From Chrysomallon squamiferum (taxonomy: Eukaryota > Mollusca > Gastropoda > Neomphalida > Peltospiridae), in NCBI GenBank assembly GCA_012295275.1, contig CM022669.1:10359449-10423448 (forward strand): DNA of 64,000 nt. The letters run 5' to 3'. The position numbers and the translations under genes are program-made. The stretch's first letter is position 1; each line of letters begins with the position of its first letter. Positions 14,884 through 27,630 of this stretch are shown one piece after another. Below the pieces are notes generated by a model that saw only the letters and a list, made by a program, of their open reading frames with translations, made no database searches and had not been told where the DNA came from.

Positions 14884-15449
14884 TTTATTTGTTTGTTTGT
14901 TTGTTTGTTTGTTTGTTTATTTATTTACTGTAGACCTCGACATCGAAGTCTTCCAGAACTTCAGGGACGAGAATCACCTCGCAGTGTTCAGTCTGCCCCC
15001 TGGGAACACAACTACGACGGGTACCATTTTTATTTTTACATCAGCTTTTCATTTAGATATCCTGTCCCATCTCATGTGTTTAGATATTCTGTCCCATCTC
15101 ATGTGTTTAGATATCCTGTCCCATCTCAAATGTTCAGATATCCTATCCCATCTCAAATCTAAATGTAGTAATTTTAAAATACCCCCCCCCCCAAAAAAAA
15201 TCATGAAAAAACTATAAATTTATATTGATTTGGATGTTTATAAATGTTTCTTGTGTTTGCAGTGGGCTGTATACGAGTGGAAGGGAGTCACCCACCTCAC
15301 AGAGGAGTGACAGAATGTACTCCAGACAACCCAGTGACACTGAAAGTGCAATCAGTCATAGACGGAAGTAAGTCCTATATTTTATAGACAAATATTTTTT
15401 ATTCTTCATGCAGTTGTTAATATGAACATAGACATATTTTTCATGTATT

Positions 15450-15492
<43 letters not shown>

Positions 15493-18400
15493 GTACAGTT
15501 GATGCTAAATTATGTAGTCTTGTTAACTTTTTGTATAAAATAATACATTTTTAATATAATTATTCTTTTCAATATTTAAATTTTTTGACATAGCATTAGA
15601 ATTACAAATTATTTTTGTTTTAATCTGTTTGGAACTAAAACCTTTGTTTGAATGTTTTATATGTCCCAAACTGTTTGTTAGTCAATGACAAAAAAAAATT
15701 TTTGTTATGTATGTGTATGTTGTTTATGTGACTAAAAGTGAAGATTACTGTAATTTGTTTACAGATATTTTCCTAGTAGAAAAGGTTCTGACAATGAAAG
15801 TGATGTTTCAGCTCCCAGAAGAAGGAGGTAAATATTTTTAATTTATTTTACATTTCTTAATAAAGAAGGGAACCTTTTAAATTTAACATGAAATTAAATT
15901 TGAGATTTCATTTAATGCATTTTTTCTTCTTTTTTTTTTTTACTTTGTTTTGTTTCTTTGCTTAATTGTGAATTTGATTTTTAAATCATGAGTATGATAA
16001 CATTAACTAAAATATTTACCTGAAAAATTCATTATTGACAGTCTTCATCTTTTAATCTATTTGTTTTAAAAATATATTACAGAGTTTTACTTGTATAGTT
16101 TTGTTTTTATTTCAGGAGAGATGACAGTGGCAGTGAATCAGATGTGTCATACAGAAATGTTCTTCAAAGTCGACGAAATCGAACAGCAAATGAAAACAAC
16201 ATACAAGACAGTAACAGAGTGCCACTGTAAATGATTAATTTTCTTTATAAGATTATGATTATCTTAACCAGAAATAACTGAAAGATGGTTGTTATTTAGT
16301 TTTTTTATAACAATGGTGCTATTTATTTATTGATTTTTAAAACTTTAATTCTTAATTTGTTTTTTTTTTATTTTATTTTCATTCTTCCATTATTTATTTA
16401 TTTATTCCACTTTACTCTATGTTCCAAATATATTATTATTATTTTTTTTTTTTTTGCTTTTGGAATGATAGATAAGTTTTGTAATGTCTATCTTGTACAT
16501 TTTTTTTTTTTTTCATTTTTTATTTATTTTTTTTTTTTTTTTCAGACTCTATCCTTTTGCTGACAAAGAAAATCATCCTAATGGGTTTGTATTTTGTATT
16601 TATTAACTTAATCGTTCTTTTATGTTTAGTATTCTTTCTTATCCACTATAATTTATGCTATTTTGATGTTTTTGTTTTTAATATCTTTTTCAATATTATT
16701 TCTATCAATAATATTTATTTATTTTATTGTCATATCAATTATTATTTATTACTGTCATCAGTATTAGTAATATTTTGGTTGTCATGGTTGTTTATTATTA
16801 TTATTATATCAAAATGTATATTCATTTAATTATATTTCAAATTGTGGATTTTATATGATTATTCAATGAATCCTGTGTTTTTATTCTTTTTAGTTCAGTC
16901 CCTTCTATTCATTCAGCACCTGCAGGTGAAGCCAGACAGCGCAGAAGAAGAAGGTACATTTAATCATTCAGTTTAATTTTCTTTATTTTTATTTTTCATT
17001 CTTTTACATGTCACTGTCTTGTTAGTGTATTAGTGTGAAATCCAAACTATAATTATTTTGTAATTTAAGTTTTTATTTGTTTTATTTTATGGTTTGAATT
17101 AACACATTCTGTAAGTGAATACATTTTGTTTTATCATAGATCATATACTGATTATTTAAAAATTCATGAACAGAGCATTAGTTTAACATTTGTTATTCTT
17201 TTCTTATTTCTTTTTCTTTTTAAAATTTTTAATTTAAAAAAAAAAAAAAAATTTCCCAATATTACACTGAATTATTAGGAAAGATCATTTAATAGCAAAT
17301 TACAAAGATGCCTATAATATAACATTCCAAATGAGTGGATTGGATTTGTTTGCTGCTTTTTTTTCCTTTATAAGATATTCGTTATTTTTATTATTTGCCT
17401 AATTTATACTTGGTTTTACATAACATGTAAATTCTTTGATTTGAAATGTTACTAAGGTATTTAATGAAAATAATTAATTAGTTTTCCTTTAATTGCAGAA
17501 GAAGCAAATCTCCAAATGTGGCCAAACATTTTCCTAATGAGCTGAAGGAACATATTGAGTAAGTTACTTTTTTATTCACATAATAATTTACATCCTGAGT
17601 ATTAATATTACAGCAGTCTGAAGTAGTTTGTAGCTGAAAGGTGATGATCTTAAACACCACTTACAGTTATTAGTGTTACAGCAGTGTGTAAATAATAAAT
17701 TAGTCTGTTTGTGAATGATGGAGTTCTGAACTTAGATATGGTATTTCAGGATGAATTCTGCTTGATGTCTCCATTTTCTCCTAGCTGTAACTTTATAACT
17801 GTATTACAAAAGTCTTTGGTATAACTTTCCTGTCTGTCAGAGTTGCATATATAAAGAATCCTTTCTGCTGCCAATCATTGTTGTACTCAAGAAGTGGATT
17901 GAGCAGCCTTTTTCACCTTTGCTAATAATCTTTTACAGTCAGTTAAAAACGAGAGTATTATACTTGTTTAATGCTTTCCACTACTAAGGTGAGTAGCTAT
18001 GTTAAACAGTAAACACTGAACTATGGTAGATGTAGACAGCACCCAGGCATTATAATGGACCAGTGGAAATGTGATGCAGATTTTCTGTTCATCTGAATGT
18101 ACACTGTCTCTGCCAGTTAAAGCCTATATGTACATCAGGACTACTATGGCAATAACTAAGCTTACTCAAGGAGTTAGGTGGGTTTTTTTTAAAGTATTAC
18201 TAAAGTTTTAAAATAAAAACATTATTTCTAATTTTAGATATTTGTGTAGGGTTTTCTTTTAATTACAGTTATGTGAGATTCAGTAATTTTTGTATTTACT
18301 TTCTTACAGATATGACTTGGTTGACACTACTGGGATGTCAGAGGAACAACTAAGAGACATTGCCTACGTCACTGTTGAGTAAGTTCTCATGAAAACCAAT

Positions 18401-18560
18401 ATCAGCCATGAATATAGATGAGATTGTTTCAGAGATTTAAAACTGGCTTCTGATTTTATTATTAATATTTTTCTAATATGTGCATTTTTGTTGGAATCAA
18501 TTTTTAAAAATATTAAGAGATAATATTTGTTTTTAAATTGTTGTGGACCATTTTTCCAAC

Positions 18561-18596
<36 letters not shown>

Positions 18597-21500
18597 GAAT
18601 TTAATTTTCTTTTTACTGGCAGATATTACAAAATATGTAAATTCATGCCAGAACTACAAGAGTCTGATCAATGTCTGTTTATTTGTAAACTGATTAAATA
18701 TATGTATACATGTTATTAACATACAAGAAGAATTCTTATACGATTTAAAGATAACTTTTTAGAAATGGTTTCGAAAATACAGATTCTAATATTTTCAGTT
18801 ACTGTGTGTGAAAATATATGATTAAAAAATTTGTTTTTCATTCTTTTTAGAACAAAAGGTGAACCATTCAAGATTCGCTACTCACCTAAAACACGACAGA
18901 AAATTAAAATGGTTAGGAGAAAGAGTTTGGGGTTAGTATTTGAAAAATATGTTATTGAAAGTCCATCAGACATCAAGGTTATCTTATTGTTGTTGTTTGT
19001 ATGACTGCGTATATCTCGATCTTCTATCTTCTCTGTGTCCATCTGTCTATCTATCTAAATGTCTGTCTGAACAAATAAATGAACAAATGAGCTTTGTAGG
19101 TTTTGATGTAAATGTATTTTTTTCTATTGAGGTAATCAATGTAGACAGGTGATAATATACGATTTTAATTTCCAGTGTTATTTTCCCATGCTGTCTGTTT
19201 TCAGTATTGTGCATATTGTTTGTTTAGGGAATCAGACAGAAATAACAAGCCAACCGGTGATAGGTATGAAACACAGTCAACTGGAGGATACCACCAGTCA
19301 AACAGAGAAAATGTTTCAAATAGAGAAAATGTTTCAAACAGAGAAAATGTTTCAAACCAAGAAAACCAGCCAAACAGAACCAGTTTTTATGAAAATAGCA
19401 TGAATGCACAAAATACAGAAAACAACAAGTGAGTATGTTTTAAAATAAAAAATGTCTATCTTTTTTCTCTGTCTATCTTTCTATCATTATTATTATTATT
19501 TTTTTTTGGTCTGTCTTTCTGTCATTCATTTTCTTTCAGTCTCATTCTATTTTTTTTTTTATTTTTTTTTTAATTTGGTCTTTTTTCAATTTTCATTCAT
19601 CTATTGCTCTGTTATTATTTCTTTTTAAGAATAATAATACAAGTGATTCAGAATAATATTCTGTTCGTGATATATTTCATTTGCTCTAGTATGTTATTTC
19701 AAACAATGAAAACTAAAATAAACCTTCAATTCTAAGTCATGAATTTCATTAAGAAAATGTATTACAGTTTAGTTTTGCTGCTGATTTTAAATGAAATGGT
19801 AATATGAGACCCTGTTTTAATAACAGTAAATACAGCATAGTTTACTGCTAAGAGAGGTGGACTTTTGAATAAAGTAATTATGGCTTTTGAAAAATGTATA
19901 TTTTTTTTGACATTAATATTTTCAGACGCAACTATGAAAAGATTTCATCTTCACCAGTTGTTCAGGCCCCACCTCAAGTTACTCAGTCTAGAATGTCAGT
20001 AAGTAAAATAAAAATTTTTTCAAGAGCTTGCAGAAAATGTGGGTTGGGATCTATAGTGAATAAATATCTAAAAACATTATGCATGACACTATTAAAAGGA
20101 AAGTTAGAAAATCATATCATTGTTTAATTATTCTTTATGAGTGTAGATCTAATGTAAGTGAACTTCAGTGTTAATTGTTACAAATATGTTATCACTGAAT
20201 TTTTTTTATTTTGTTAATATTAATTTCAGAAATTCTTAATGTCAGATGAGTTTGTGTGTGTGTGTGTGTGTGTGTATGTGTGTGTATATACAGATATGTG
20301 GATGTAGGATTTATATAGATATAAATACAGATATACACAGAGAGAAAGAGAATGATACAGATAAAGATACAGATTTAGATATATATATATATATATATTG
20401 ATATAAAAATCCATAAAATAAGTAGACACATTGCCAGTCAGATATACACAGAGAGAAAGAGAATGATACAGATAAAGATACAGATTTAGATATATATATA
20501 TATATATATATATATTGATATAAAAATCCATAAAATAAGTAATCATATTGCCAGTCAGATACATGTATGGTTAGTTACATAAAACTGAAAAAAGTCAAAT
20601 AGATAAATAATTCTATAACTCAAATAATAAACAGAAGTAATATTTATTATCAGTAGTTTTGTTCTAGCAGACATTTCAACACTGTTATGTTTTCAAACAT
20701 TTGTAGAATTCATCTGTGAAACAGTCAAACTACAGTCAAATCCACTACAGCAGAGATGAGAGGCGAGTTCCAGATTATGAGGTAAATGACTTATAAATTG
20801 TTCAGCTATAACATAACCAGTTTATAAATAGATTTATTGATTAACAGCACAAATAGATTGATTGATTAGAGGATTTGTTGATTAACAGAACAAATAGATT
20901 GACTGATTAGAGGATTTATTGATTAACAGACCAAATAGATTTATTAATTAAAGGATTTGTTGATTAACAGAACAAATAGATTTATTGATTAACAGAACAA
21001 AGAACAAAAGAGCCACATTTCAGTTTTATAAAGTGATTTACTTATTAATAATAAAGAATATTTTATTTATTTATTACTTTTTTTTTCATTCAATTTGAAC
21101 ATTTCATAATTTCAAGTAGATATTATTTATTTTTGATTATTTATATTCATATTTAGTTAATACTTTTTACAGTCCAGACTCTGAACTGTATTTTTAGTCA
21201 TATATGGGGTTTTTGCCACTCATTTTCATTATAATCAATAACTATTGGCATCCGTCATCAAATTAGATTGTTAATCTTCTCTTTCATATTACTTGATTAT
21301 TTTACTTTCCAAACACTTACAACAATTAGTAAGTCAAATAAGCATCTCTGGAACACCATACATTTGCTCTATATGTGATATTAAATAATTATAAATACTT
21401 TTGTGACAAACCTATTTCTGTTTCAGGTTATTCATGATAGTCCGAGATTACACAGTTACAAGTCTGAAGTACACAATAGTCCACAGTCGCAAAATTATGG

Positions 21501-24500
21501 TCCAGGTTCTCGGGATAGTCCACAGACGCAGGTTTCTCACAGACGAAATGAATCCGGAATTAGTAATTACAGCCAAGACAACTATGTTTCACACAGGTAA
21601 AAAAAAACTAAAAAAATACCTAGTACCTGAAACAGGTAACTCAGCTGCTACATGTTTATATCTTTATATAACTGAAGTTTAATAGATTATTTAATAAGGG
21701 TAATTAATTAAATAACTTATGCTAAATGAAGTTAGACCAGTACAGAACTGTACAGGTTTTAACTAATTGAAATTAAATAAATGATTTAATGAGGGTGTAA
21801 TTAATTTGTCATCAGAAATAACTAATTGTAATTATAGCAGGATAACGTACATGGTATACAGATAGAGTTACAGTAAAATTAGGTTAATTATGTCACAGAT
21901 AGGTTTATGTAATGGGTATATATCTTTTCTTGTTTCAAGTATAGATTTAAATACCACTGCTAAACAAATAATTACAGTTATTATGCCTGTAATTATACAG
22001 GTCACAGATTCGAGATCTGGGGAAAAGACTCATAGTATATATAAATAAAATAATAAAAAATAAATATATAGTTAAAAAAACATACAGATAATGAAATTAT
22101 AGTCAACAATTGTATTAAATCTTAAAAAATAAAGAGCCTGAATTCATTTTGTAATTATTTTATTTGTTCATGAGGTTAAAGTAATTTACGATGATAATAG
22201 AAATAATCTTAGCAGGTGTTGTGTTTTATGATATCACTTCTTTGCATATAAATTTAGAGTGTTTCCACCACATGTACTTTAAAAGCTACAGATAGAGAAA
22301 TATTTGTAGAGTTAAAATTGTGATTGTTATTTTAAACTCTAGATGGAAGATGTATCATAAATACAAGAGGTAAGCTTGTGTCGGTGTTGTCAGTGACTTG
22401 CATTTAAGGGAGGGAAATGTTGTGTTATTTATTTTCAACTGATTGTTTGGTTTTCATTGTAGTCATGTTTTGTTACATGACACCCATGGCACCTGGTGCT
22501 TTTTACCAGCAATACACAAACCCATACTGAGAAATGTTTGTCTCTGCTTTAGTTACAGCAAAATATGAATCATTCAGCTCTCTGTTTATTTGGCTTTTAT
22601 TCTGTGATATATTTGATGTGTGTAAGAGGTGCATGATAGGTGTGTTTTTATGTGTTTCTCATTCTGTAGAGCAGAAAGAAATGGCATGACTCTCTTTATC
22701 TCTCTCCCTCTCTCTCCATGATATTGTTGTTGTTTTTATTATTATTATTTTATTATATATATATATATATATATATGTTTTTTTGGGGGGTGGGTGAATA
22801 TTTTATTAACATGTGGTAGCCTGTTGTCATGAGTAACATAATCTCAGACCTTGTTTTTGAAACTGAGCATAACATAATTTTATTTCAACAGTATAACAAA
22901 ATAACTGGAATTAATAGTTGTATGTTATAGATACATCACTGGTTTTGGTTTTGGGTGTCAGTGTGGGTATAGGTGTGGGTGCTTGGATATGCATGTATCC
23001 TTGCATGTAGGTTTATGGTTATATGTATTTTTATTTATATTTGTAGTTCCCCAGATTGTCAAATTTACTTATGTATCTATTTGTCTCTTTGCACCTCATC
23101 CATTCTCCCAGTGTTGTTTGTGAAGCTTTGAAGTATGTTTTGTCATTTTATTTTTGGGAAACTGTTGTCAGTATTTAGTTTTATCAGCACTGTCTTAGTT
23201 TTAATATGTAAATAGTTAAGTGATAAACAAAATTACACCCACATACACAAAAGAGAAAGATTTATCATATTTGACAAAATGAAAAATAATGTTTAACCAA
23301 ATTCATTAGATTACTTTATTTTTTTTACATGTGGATGTCAGGTAATTCATTTACCCTTATTTATTTTTTTATTATTATTTTTTTTTGGCAAATATTTGTG
23401 TTCAGGTACATCAAATATTTATTCAGAAAAAGAAAAAGATTTTTTTTAAAAGAAATTAATTGGATATACAAGAATAAAAAATAAAGTAGACTGCATTTCA
23501 TAAGCATTATGAAATTCTACTGTTATCTAAACAGCTGGAATAAGCATAAATTTTCATAAAATCTAGCAGCTAATAAATTATTTTTATAAATTATGATGAT
23601 ATATATATTTACTTATATATTGTACAGCATGAGTATTATGAGTATATGAGTATTTGTGATTGTATGTGTATGAGTGGGTGTTTGTAAGTGCATTGTGTGA
23701 GTGTGCATTACTCTGTGTGTGTCTGTGTTAGAGTATGTATATGTCATTTCTGCCGCTGATTTTGAAAGACACAAAATTCTGTTTGTTTGTAGGTCTCGAG
23801 GAGTGAATGACAGTTACAAAACAGACAATATTGACAGTGAAAAATGGCGTTCTCAACCTCTGCCCCCATCTCCAGTACGCCAGCACCCATCTCAGTACAG
23901 CAACACGTCTAAGTAAGAAAACCTTAATTGGTTCTTGTTAAAGTTGTGTAAATTTTATATATTTCTTTTTCACATCACCTTTTTTCTCTTTACAGCTATT
24001 TGTTATCATAATTGAGTGCATATCTGTATTTGTGTGTGTGTGTGTGTTGTGTGTGTGTGTGTGTGTGTGTGTGTCACAATAGAAATATAATTCTAATTAG
24101 GTCACTTATTTTTTTTCAGTAGAAAGGTCAGTCAGTTTAACCTAGTAGAAATTCTATCCATACTAATATTGATGACAAACAAACAGTTATTTATTTTAAT
24201 TGTTCAATCACTTTAAAAGCACAATAAAAATAAACTTAATTTTTTAATTATGTTATCAGCTACCAGTCCTCCTCCTATTTGCCTGTGCAGCAGAAGACTG
24301 GGTCTCAGCAGTGTTTGTCACAACGTGGCTCCAGCTACAACTACCAGCAAGGGTCTGAAGCTCCAACACACAAACCATCGCAGGCGTCACAACAACACAG
24401 CTCATTCCGCTATGTTCCCGAGGGCCCACAGTACACAGCACCATATTCACGAAATCACAACACCAGCCACAACACCAGCCACAACGCCAGCCACAACTCC

Positions 24501-25104
24501 TACCAGCAGCAGTCATACAGGCAACAGGTATAATTGTATTTAAGATATTTTTTTTTGTGTGTGTGTGCCTGTGTGTGTGTGTGTGTGTGTGTGCATGTCC
24601 TTGATGTGAATTCATATATATTTTCACAATCTATATCTTGTGTCTATTCATATTTTTTTTTGTCTGGGTGTGCATGTGTGTGTGCTTGTGTATGAGTGTC
24701 TGAATTTATATATATTTGCATCATATATATGTCCAGTACAGAATGTGTGCAGTAAGTAATCATTAATAGTAACAAATTTCCAAGATTGTCTTGTTATTTG
24801 GACTTTCATATTGTTCCATCATTTCCAGTCACAGTCTAATCTTGGCAGCACAAGCTACAACAACAACAGCAGCACCACTACAACAACTACAACTTACAAC
24901 AAGACACAGAGCCAGTCTGCAATCTCGTCCAGTCGCTATTCGTCTCCGAACATGTCCGCATCATCGCACTATCAGCCTCACAGCCGCGCTTCCCCACCTA
25001 GCAGTGACAAACCAGCTCAGAGGAACAGCAGCACAAACTCTGAAGTGATTAATCAGCTCCTGAGATCATCAGGATATAACCCTGATCTCTGTACAGAATT
25101 GTGA
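3068..25104 (+). CDS. EPB41L4A: Band 4.1-like protein 4A orthologue (FERM protein), 28 exons, 5' end missing
   Basis: FERM-domain adaptor that links membrane proteins to cortical actin. The exons join in frame across GT-AG introns: 3068-3172, 4262-4304, 6812-6893, 8251-8348, 8764-8884, 9506-9593, 10336-10424, 11007-11070, 11472-11563, 12937-13008, 13787-13902, 14427-14502, 14934-15020, 15263-15367, 15765-15827, 16116-16226, 16546-16584, 16894-16953, 17499-17558, 18310-18378, 18851-18931, 19228-19428, 19926-19998, 20707-20781, 21427-21596, 23793-23912, 24260-24527, 24829-25104 (stop TGA). They give 967 visible residues. Assignment to 4A rather than 4B/5 rests on [40 protein letters not shown], the Ser/Arg-rich GSDNESD tracts and the late block [19 protein letters not shown]. 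The vertebrate protein has equivalents of all of these. The first exon(s), about 40 residues, were not found in 1-3067. The 16546-16584 exon uses a weak GT-TTGT donor and is the least certain. Confidence 0.94.
5119..5346. repeat. (TA)n and (CA)n compound microsatellites in EPB41L4A intron 2
   Basis: TA dinucleotides at about 5119-5140 and 5258-5300, followed directly by CA dinucleotides to about 5340. This is intronic, between the exons ending at 4304 and starting at 6812. Confidence 0.9.
6050..6132. repeat. (TTA)n array followed by poly-T
   Basis: About 18 TTA units followed by a run of about 20 T. Intronic, no coding signal. Confidence 0.9.
8071..8172. repeat. (TC)n microsatellite in EPB41L4A intron
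   Basis: An essentially pure TC run of about 80 bp with TG interruptions at its right end. It lies about 80 bp upstream of the exon that starts at 8251. Confidence 0.95.
8891..9136. repeat. 41-bp minisatellite, about six tandem copies
   Basis: The unit begins TTGAGCATCACTAACAATGA. Copies start at 8891, 8932, 8973, 9014, 9055 and 9096, exactly 41 bp apart. The first five are nearly identical and the last is diverged. The array begins within the donor context of the exon ending at 8884. Confidence 0.95.
15050..15163. repeat. 28-bp minisatellite, about four copies, in EPB41L4A intron
   Basis: The unit resembles TTTAGATATCCTGTCCCATC plus eight more bases. Four copies lie just 30 bp downstream of the donor of exon 14934-15020. 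The repeat keeps an open frame, which explains the Pro-Ser-His-Val-Phe shadow reading frames here. Confidence 0.9.
19298..19363 (+). repeat. EPB41L4A: In-frame 18-bp coding repeat in EPB41L4A exon 22
   Basis: Three near-identical copies of TCAAACAGAGAAAATGTT plus a diverged fourth lie inside exon 19228-19428. They encode repeated SNRENV followed by SNQENQPNR. The copies differ by silent or conservative changes (AAC/AAT), and the frame is maintained. Confidence 0.9.
20329..20560. repeat. Tandem duplication of a 111-bp segment in EPB41L4A intron
   Basis: Two copies start at about 20329 and 20440. Each contains AGATATACACAGAGAGAAAG, a TA run, and a segment ending in TTGCCAGTCAGAT. They differ mainly in TA-run length and a few substitutions. 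Confidence 0.85.
20843..21003. repeat. Imperfect ~43-bp tandem repeat in EPB41L4A intron
   Basis: Alternating AACAGAACAAATAGATT and GATTAGAGGATTTGTTGATT elements recur about four times just downstream of exon 20707-20781. Confidence 0.75.
24456..24503 (+). repeat. EPB41L4A: In-frame 12-bp coding repeat (His-Asn-Thr-Ser) in EPB41L4A exon 27
   Basis: Four tandem units of about CACAACACCAGC at 24456, 24468, 24480 and 24492 encode [15 protein letters not shown] within the Gln/Ser/His-rich tail. The N-x-S/T pattern should not be glycosylated in a cytoplasmic protein. Confidence 0.9.
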
Positions 25105-25803
25105 TGTTTAGGTTCATCTAGAAATCAGTTGTGATGTGTAGAGTGCCATGGAGATGTAATTGTGATGAACTTTCTTGAATGTTACCAGAATGTTGTGTAA
25201 GAGATCTGTATATAGAATTGTGATGTTGATGTAAACATCAGATTCACAGTCATGATGTTGTATTTGTGATGCTATGTTTTCTGCTAGAACAGTGAGATCT
25301 GTGTATGGAATTGTGATGGTACATTGTGTGCTAGAACAGTGAGATCTGTCTATAGAATTGTGATGTCACGTTTTCTGCTAGAACAGTGAGATTTGTGTAT
25401 AGAATTGTGATGTTACATTTTCTGCTAGAACAGAGATCTGTCTATAGAATTGTGATGTAAGTTTTCTGCAGGAAGCGAATGTGAGATCTGTGTGTAAATT
25501 ATTATGTTTAGATTAGCACTACGAGATGTAGCCTAGAGCATAGCTGTGGAATTTAGATTACCACTAGAATGCAACAGTGGTGTTTAGATTGCCAGTGGAT
25601 TGCAATTGTAATGTGATGGTGAAGTATGCACAGAACTGTAATATTTAATTTTGCCATTAGAACACAATGGTGATGTTTGGGTGCTTTAAAACAGGAAATT
25701 TCAGTGTGTGTTTAGAATTGTCATTTTTTACTGCTGCTAGAATGTAACTGAAATGTTATGTTTTTGTAGGAACATTGTCTGAGATCTCTATAGAATTGTG
25801 ATG
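25083..25803 (+). repeat. Degenerate minisatellite spanning the stop codon and proximal 3' UTR
   Basis: A unit containing GATCTSTRTAYAGAATTGTGA recurs. The core GAATTGTGATG is found at 25096, 25215, 25308, 25355, 25402, 25447 and 25793. Between 25270 and 25500 the units are about 47 bp apart and also share TGCTAGAACAGTGA. The first copy is the coding end of EPB41L4A itself: the codons for DLCTEL and the TGA stop. Confidence 0.85.
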
Positions 25804-27532
25804 TTATTGGAATTGAGGGTTCTGAATATAGGTTTAGATTACTCTCAGTCAGAATTTTGCTTTAAAACTGAATGCTTGATTTATTTTTTCACTGTAGTAA
25901 CAATTAAAAAAAAAAAAAAAAAAATTATATATATATATATTTATTTACAAAACTGACGCCTAACATTTGATTCTTAAAACCATATTTCTACTGAAAGAAT
26001 TTATATAGTGAAGAAAACCAAAATAACTATTTTATTTTATTAACAAACATGATGTAAAGAATCTTGTTCAAAAAAAATGATTATATTTATGTACAGAGAT
26101 TATTTTTTATTATTATGTTTTATTTTATTTTGTTCAGAGCATTTATTTACTCTTTTTTTTTTTGACATCTGTTGTTACCTCCAGTTTAAACCAGCAAGTG
26201 CTAAGTTATGTTATCTTCTCTTCACTTCATGACAGAGGTAAAGAGAGATATATTGAGTCTGGTATTAACGTGTTACCTATTTTGTCTAGCTAAAGTTTAT
26301 ATCTGGTTTTTAAAAAAAAACCATCATCAAATGCTTTTAGGTTATTCTCTTCAATGAATAGTTGTGTTTTCTCTCCTGCCCAACACTTTCCATTAAGAAA
26401 ACAAATGTTATAGATATATAGTGTCCTGTCAGGAAGTCCAAAAAAAAAATTGCCATAGAAAATTGAAAACTGATATTGCTGGTTGAATCATGTAGTTTGT
26501 AGATGATAATGAGTTTCTGTTTTGACATTTGAAATGATTTAATTTTTTATTTAATTTATTTATTTATTTTTTTAAATTTTTATACCCAGAAAAGCAGGAG
26601 GTAAAGATGTGGGTGAATGGTTTAGAAATATTAGTTTTAAAAATAATGTTGTGTGTATATTAATTTATAATAATGCTTTATTTTAGAGAGAAATAGTTTT
26701 GTGTGGAAAATGTCTGCTAGAGATTGGTGTTAAAATGAAATTAAATTCAGAAAAAAACATTCCATTTTGAAACAGTGTTAAAAATAAAAAATCCTAGAAT
26801 TTGAGAAAAGTAAATAAATACATTAATATCATATGGTATTTTTATCTTAGTAAATTATCAGAAATAATTTTTTTTTAAATTTATTTTATTGTAAAATGGA
26901 GTATATTTTTAAAAAAGAAGAAAAGGAAGAAGAATAAAAAGAAGTAACAACAAAATTCATTTTCATATTTACAATGCCTGGGTTAACAATTGAAGATTAC
27001 AAACCAATTTGTATAAATTTACTTGTATAGTTATTAGAGAAGTAACCATATTATAAATATCCAGATTATGTTATTATTATTATTATTTTCATCGTCATCA
27101 TCATTGTTATTATTACATTTATGAGCAAACATATGAAAATCAGCAATAATCAAATATACTAATTTATATTATTCTGCTGAATTGAGAACTTTTTGTCTGT
27201 TGTATATAAAAATGTACCAAAAGCAATATCTGTATTATCTTAAATGAAGTCTTGTATATGCTGTTTTTTTCTTTTTCTATGTAGAAAACCTTAGCTGACT
27301 TGTGGCAATTATTAATTTGTTTAACAAATTTACTAAAATTTCTTGGCATCCTTTTCTTTTTTTTCTACAAGAAATCATTGTAAAATGTAATCATTTTGTC
27401 TTCATTTTGAGTTGAACTGCTGAAGTTTTAAAAATGGCAAGCTATACTATTATGCATAATGTAAAACAATTATGCACTTTTCAATATTTGTTGCCAAATT
27501 TAGGATTTTGTGTACATGTTTATGTGTGTGTG

Positions 27533-27630
<98 letters not shown>

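Larger units (their letters stand above)
12937..25104 (+). other. EPB41L4A: FERM-adjacent segment and long low-complexity C-terminal tail of EPB41L4A
   Basis: Exon 12937-13008 begins the FERM-adjacent region ([13 protein letters not shown]). The rest, about 680 residues, is predicted to be disordered: Ser/Arg-rich in the exons at 15263-16953, a conserved island at 17499-18931 ([19 protein letters not shown]), then Asn/Gln/Ser/His-rich exons from 19228 onward. The vertebrate 4A tail as I recall it is roughly half this length, so the region after the conserved island is expanded. The protein ends in Cys-Thr-Glu-Leu, which fits a class I PDZ ligand (Thr at -2, Leu at 0). Confidence 0.85.
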
